Source: Boswellia sacra (taxonomy: Eukaryota > Streptophyta > Magnoliopsida > Sapindales > Burseraceae). Taken from it: a stretch of DNA of 64,000 nucleotides. How positions within the stretch are numbered: position 1 is the stretch's first letter; each line of letters begins with the position of its first letter. Shown piece by piece: positions 59,459-64,000 of this stretch. The position numbers were made by a program, and so were the translations under genes. The notes below the pieces were generated by a model. It was not told the DNA's origin, made no database searches, and worked only from the letters and a program-made list of their open reading frames with translations. The stretch covers positions 124,001 through 188,000 of the forward strand of contig SNVD02008113.1 of the NCBI GenBank assembly GCA_013180625.2, read 5' to 3'.

Positions 59459-60021
59459 TGTTGGAAAATATATGCAATATATAAGGATAACATATAAAAA
59501 ACAATTCAATTTAGCTTCAAAATAAAATTGCCAAAAAGAAGCTCATCCTAATAATAGAAATTATCCATCGAAGCTTGTGTATCACACGATTTCCTTAAGA
59601 TAGATTTGCCTTCTCTATTAGGTGCTTCAGAATTCTACCTATGTCTATCTCCTAGAAATACGATGACAACTAGTAGCAAGAGAAGCAATACTCTTCTACT
59701 TAAGTAAAACTAGAAACACTTACAAACTCTATCACGAACTTTAGAATTAGAAGCTAAGAACACAAGAAAGTAAGAGATAAAACAAGCTAGAGAGAGAGAG
59801 AGCTAACTTATGGTGTGTGAAACAAATGAGCTAGAACCTCTTTGTATAGGCTAAGGCTATTGTTAATGGAATTTGAAACAGCAACTTTATTAACTCAAAA
59901 TTGACTTTTATTCAATACATGAAAATTCATGAATACATGAGTTATGAATTCGAAAAAACTTATAACATCTAGAAATTTATAAAGACTTCTAACATCAATT
60001 TCATTCACAAATTTTTCAACA
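59459..60021 (-). repeat. LTR of a minus-strand copia fragment
   Basis: TGTTGGAAAATATATG to AATTTTTCAACA, 563 bp. On its right is the purine tract complement ATCCCCCACATG, marking it as the 3' LTR of a minus-strand element. No partner LTR is present. Confidence 0.75.
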
Positions 60022-61500
60022 ATCCCCCACATGAATGAAATTGATTGAAAACAAACGAATATTTCACCTAGTGATAGAGTTCAACGATCGAAACCTGCAT
60101 AGGATAGGTAGTTGTTACTTTTTGAAACTTCCTTTTTGAAAGCATATTTACTTTATTCACAAATCATCAGAAACGATGTCCTTAAACTATTCTATCATTT
60201 ATGTAAACAATGATATACTCTACATAGGAATCTTTCCTAGAATTTCCAATTCTCAATATAATGTTCGTTTTGGTCCCGAACATACCCTGGTTCTGTGAGA
60301 ATTTCTCAGGAGTTGAGTTCTAAATAATTCTTTTAGAAGTGGCACCACTTCATTCTCACATAGGTGATTTCTTATCAAAGAGTAACCCACTTTACTCCAC
60401 TCGAATTTCCGATGCATAAGAATCATTAAACTAATACTTGACCTTATCCTTATGGGCATCATTGTTTTCATCATAGGAATGGACAAGACATTACCCCTCA
60501 CAGTGATCTATTTAAGCCTTCACAATTAGGTTGTCCCTTTGAACTTAGATCTTGGGATCTCCAGTCAACTAGGTTGGATTTCTTTTGTATTGACTTATTC
60601 TTTCATTGGCTTCAATCCCATTCCTCTAAATAACTTATCAACTAGCTCTCTATTTAACCCTTTCGTTAGCGGATCTGCAAGATTATCCTTAGACTTTATA
60701 TAGTTTATAGAGATAACTTCAGTTGAGAGTAGTTGTCAAATGGTGTTATGTCTATGACAAATATGTCTAGACTCACCATTATACAAGTTATTATGAGTCC
60801 ATGCAATAGCAGATTGACTATCACAATGTATTCATATAGGCGGCACAGGCTTAGGCCAATCTAGAATATAGTCTAATAAATGGCGTAGTCATTCAGCCTT
60901 CACCACATTTATCTAAAGCTATAAACTCATATTTCATTGTGGATCGGGTTATAACTGTTTGTTTAGAAGATTTTCATGATACAGCAGCTTCAGCTAGTGT
61001 GAACACATACCCACTAGTTCTTGTTGCTTATAACCTTTGATCACAAGTCTAGCCTTATACTTGTCAATTGATCCATCTGCTTTCAATTTCCTCGTGAAAA
61101 TCCATTGAGAACCTGTTTCCCTGAATCTTGAAGGAAGATCCACAAGTTCCCATGTATGGTTTCGCACTACGGAATCAATTTCACTCTCAATTCCTTCCAT
61201 AAAAGTCCCTCTAAAGAGCTCACAGCTTCTTTAAAGCTTTGAGGTTCATTTTCTAACATATAAACCAAAAAATCAAGACCAAAGGATTTTTATATTCTTC
61301 CTCTTTTACTGAGTCTGGACTCATCTGTAATAACTTGTTCTTGGTCTTGACTACCCTCAGCGATAGCCTCATGAGTTCGTTTGGATGAACTTGGTTCTTT
61401 TTGTGATTTATGCAAAAATTCATGTTCAAAGAATGATCCACTTCTCGATTCCATTATTTTTTTTGTGCATATTTGGGATTTGTGACTTATACACAAGAAA
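60022..61500 (-). pseudogene. Copia RT and RNase H fragment (different lineage)
   Basis: On the minus strand: RSGSFFEHEFL, then SFKEAV, NHTWELVDLPS, GSQWIFTRKLKADGSIDKYK and ARLVIKG (60994-61200), the start of a copia RT of the Tork/Ale kind (SIDKYKARLV). RNase H scraps follow: EYEFIALDK and DNLADPLTKGLNRELVDKL near 60660. The RT middle, including YVDD, is missing. Bracketed by a 45-bp inverted repeat. Confidence 0.75.
60530..60574. repeat. 45-bp perfect inverted repeat, left arm
   Basis: 'gttgtccctttgaacttag' to 'tccagtcaactaggt'; its exact reverse complement is 61558-61602, 983 bp away. Confidence 0.92.
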
Positions 61501-61557
61501 TCGATGAATACTACTATTATGAGCGTATTTCATGAAAATACAGTCAACTATTTTTGG

Positions 61558-61602
61558 ACCTAGTTGACTGGAGATCCCAAGATCTAAGTTCAAAGGGACA
61601 AC
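61558..61602. repeat. 45-bp perfect inverted repeat, right arm
   Basis: Exact reverse complement of 60530-60574. Followed by two copies of 'gggggccacctcttgaag' (61617 and 61658). Confidence 0.92.
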
Positions 61603-61689
61603 GTAATTGCCACATGGGGGCCACCTCTTGAAGCCAAACGGGACACAAAGTGCCACACGGGGGCCACCTCTTGAAGTTCGGGTCGTTAC

Positions 61690-62880
61690 AGTAATATTAG
61701 GTATACAACATCTTGACAACCTTAAATAGATAACTTGGTACGATAGGTTACATGGCACTTTCACATCATCCAAGAAAAATTATTTAGGCAGCCTCCATCA
61801 GCATCTATCCCAACTGACAATACTCTAATTGGGTTTTGATTGTGTACTTATTGGTTGAACTAAATCTCGTGAGATACCAAGAAATATAGCATTATGGATT
61901 TACATATCATGGAATACTAGGAAAGTTATATTGAATAACTTAAAATAATTTACTTCATTGATATTATTATATTCACAAAATGTGAATTTAAGATTGGAAT
62001 TCTATAACATCGTGATTGGCATGTGCTGATTTTAAAATCATTAATTAATTGATGTAATCGAGGTATATTTTATGCAGAGCAAGGCACGTCGATGCTGAGG
62101 ACGTGCTTCTTGACTTGTCATAAAAATTGCTGCTAGAATTTGAATTAATTCTTGATTAATGTTATAATGCTATCTAGGTGGTAATATGTCGTAGATCTTA
62201 AGAACCCCCCACGATATTCCTTTTATTACTGTAAAACGCAGTATATATTTCATTTTTATTCGTATTAATAAAATCTCATGCTTAAAAGTCATTATAAAAG
62301 TTACGCTTGCAAATCACTCCATAATAATACCTTATTTAACTTTAGTATTTTCTGATTCAAAAAAGCAAAAGATCCAAGTTGTTAATTTGTGCCGCCGAGG
62401 GATGGTATGTTACTTAAATCTCATGCGCACGTAATCATGTGACCTCAAACAACAAATAATGTCTTTTCCCCAAATTGCACGCCTATGATTGGAAAACAGA
62501 GAAAATTTGTAACCATTTTAATATTGACCTCAATATATATGCTCCCATTTTAAATATTATTAGCTCCATTAACTGCATAACTCAATTAAAACTGATATAC
62601 GGTTCGATTAATACTCAATATTTAATTCAAAAGAATATGCTTCACATCTTACAGCCAATATTGTTCAATAACTTGTCTGTTTCGAGCACCTACAATTTGG
62701 GGTAAAATTCAACGTTAAAATTTATGGTTAATAATTTCATTTGCTTCGCTTAGTTGGATCAGAATGTTTTCTAATAATATAATAAAATAGTATTAAATTA
62801 AATCACTATATAAACCCTAGTAGCGTTGATAACGTGTAGAATGATTAGTATCAATATTTAATACCATAGTCTTTTTGGAG
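61690..62880. repeat. Duplicated segment, copy 2
   Basis: Partner of 56325-57790, without the hAT element. The exon-like block after ATTTTATGCAG (62081) reads SKARHVDAEDVLLDLS and then open sequence that soon stops. Confidence 0.85.
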
Positions 62881-63435
62881 AGGGGGATTGTTATAGAATT
62901 ATGATCTTTTCCTGATCGTAGTTTCATCTTAGCTTTAACAGATCTTGTATCATGTGGATTTTATTGATTTTGAATAGTTGAGATCTATTATATTCTCTCT
63001 CCTCTCTCATATATTTTGTATTAACCACCAATCATGTGCTTATAATTTGCTAAAGTGAAGGTCAGATCATGAGAGAATTTTGGCCCGTTGTTATGTTATC
63101 CTGCATTGAATAGTTATAATGCAGGGACTTGAACTTTGGACAGAGACAACTTGAGGTGATGCATGGATTGTGATGCACGCGCTAAATGTCTCATTGCGAG
63201 GGAGATTGTGAAGTTATCCCATATTCAGTAGTCTTAAGAGGAGGTCTTGGGTGTATAAAGAAGATTGATCCTTCCACCTGATAAATTAGTCTTTCATGAT
63301 TGAATTACATTATTTATTAATTCATACAATCCCAATTGCATTGATAATTTTATGTAATAACGTGTGCAACTCCTTGCATTAATTTGTCAATATTAATTCA
63401 TTGGGAGAATCAGAATCACATTAATTTCATTTAAC
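62881..63435. other. Host DNA; possible truncated LTR
   Basis: GAGAGGGGGAT followed by TGTTATAGAATTATG (62880-62905) looks like a purine tract and LTR start, but no interior or LTR end can be shown. Positions 63345-63410 parallel 27567-27625 and the flanks of the copia nest. Confidence 0.35.
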
Positions 63436-64000
63436 ATTGACTCTTTTTAAAAGCACTTCTTCCTAGAATGGTGTCCATTTTGCCTCAACTCCTTCACTCT
63501 TCAATTCGTTTTGATTGTTTAACAACTTTCATAAATTTTTCCTAGAATTGTTACTTAAAATATTGTTGAAAAGTATGTTAAAATATCAATCAAAATCAAC
63601 AACATCAGACAAAGGTTAAAGTCTGACAGGAATGAATCTTACCAAGGTTTTGAAGGACTATTCAACAATGATTCGAAGAGAAGGAGCCTCCAAATATTGG
63701 CATGATTTCTTAATTATAATTTTTGAACTTTTATCACCAAGAGTGCACAAGAACTCAATTAGATCCTTTGGGAATGCTTCCAACAATATTTACAATTTTA
63801 ATTTTATCAACTTGTTAATATGACAAATAAGAGTGAGAGAGCGGTGGAAGAAAAGATCAAATGAAGTTAGCTATGAACTTTAGTGGCTGGGTTTTGAGAA
63901 AGTATGAATGGCTGCTCTAGGGTTCGTAAGGAAGGGTAATTTTGTTCATTTCATTTTATTGAGGGCAATTTTGACCCATACGCATTTGAGAGATGGACAA
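63436..64000. repeat. Duplicate of host DNA at 379-658 plus 6516-6804; empty CACTA site
   Basis: Continuous sequence matching both flanks of CACTA-B with one ATT at 63713-63715. Records the pre-insertion state of the locus. No gene. Confidence 0.92.

Noticed and set aside
61426..61773. 115-codon minus-strand frame at 61.4-61.8 kb
   Set aside because: It crosses the inverted-repeat arm and the 'gggggccacctcttgaag' repeats and has no motif.

Overview
This window is nuclear DNA of a flowering plant, almost certainly a eudicot. It is AT-rich, with plant-type CACTA, hAT and Ty1-copia elements, tRNA-Met primer sites, and introns with GT/AG borders in captured plant gene fragments. I cannot name the species. 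I find no intact host protein-coding gene. The window is a heterochromatin-like pile of nested transposons set in a locally duplicated, non-coding host sequence.

Left part (1-16468). Positions 1-378 are the end of one CACTA transposon (A). After 280 bp of host DNA comes a complete CACTA element (B, 659-6515, target-site duplication ATT). Its interior carries minus-strand fragments of at least four unrelated host genes: 14-3-3, PP2A scaffold A subunit, proteasome alpha subunit, and ketoacyl-ACP synthase III. An unoccupied copy of the same insertion site is at the right end of the window (63436-64000). Then come two non-autonomous hAT elements with 8-bp duplications, fold-back elements, a decayed minus-strand copia remnant with a MITE in its LTR-like flank, and a minus-strand repeat-protein pseudogene.

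Middle-left (16469-27419). A second gene-capturing CACTA element (C) lies in the opposite orientation. It carries plus-strand fragments of an LRR (RNI-like) gene, with clathrin heavy chain exons lying between LRR exons, and a metalloprotease-like piece. A 2.5-kb solo LTR (17602-20144, TSD TGGTT) has inserted into it.

Centre (28509-55199). Three Ty1-copia elements are nested. The outer one is on the minus strand, lacks part of its reverse transcriptase and carries an extra ORF between pol and the 3' LTR. One of its LTRs is split by a middle, plus-strand SIRE-like element (28782-45822). The gag of that element is split by a younger member of the same family (32174-40541). The two plus-strand elements share a gag-to-protease reading-frame offset.

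Right part (55200-64000). This is host DNA with a duplicated 1.2-1.5 kb segment (56.3-57.8 and 61.7-62.9 kb), one copy of which has a hAT insertion. It also holds a minus-strand copia fragment with one LTR, a perfect 45-bp inverted repeat, and the duplicated sequence that preserves the empty site of CACTA-B.

The genes do not form a pathway. What they share is capture and reshuffling by transposons, and most visible coding capacity is retroelement-derived. All assignments come from reading the sequence by eye; no alignment or database search was run.
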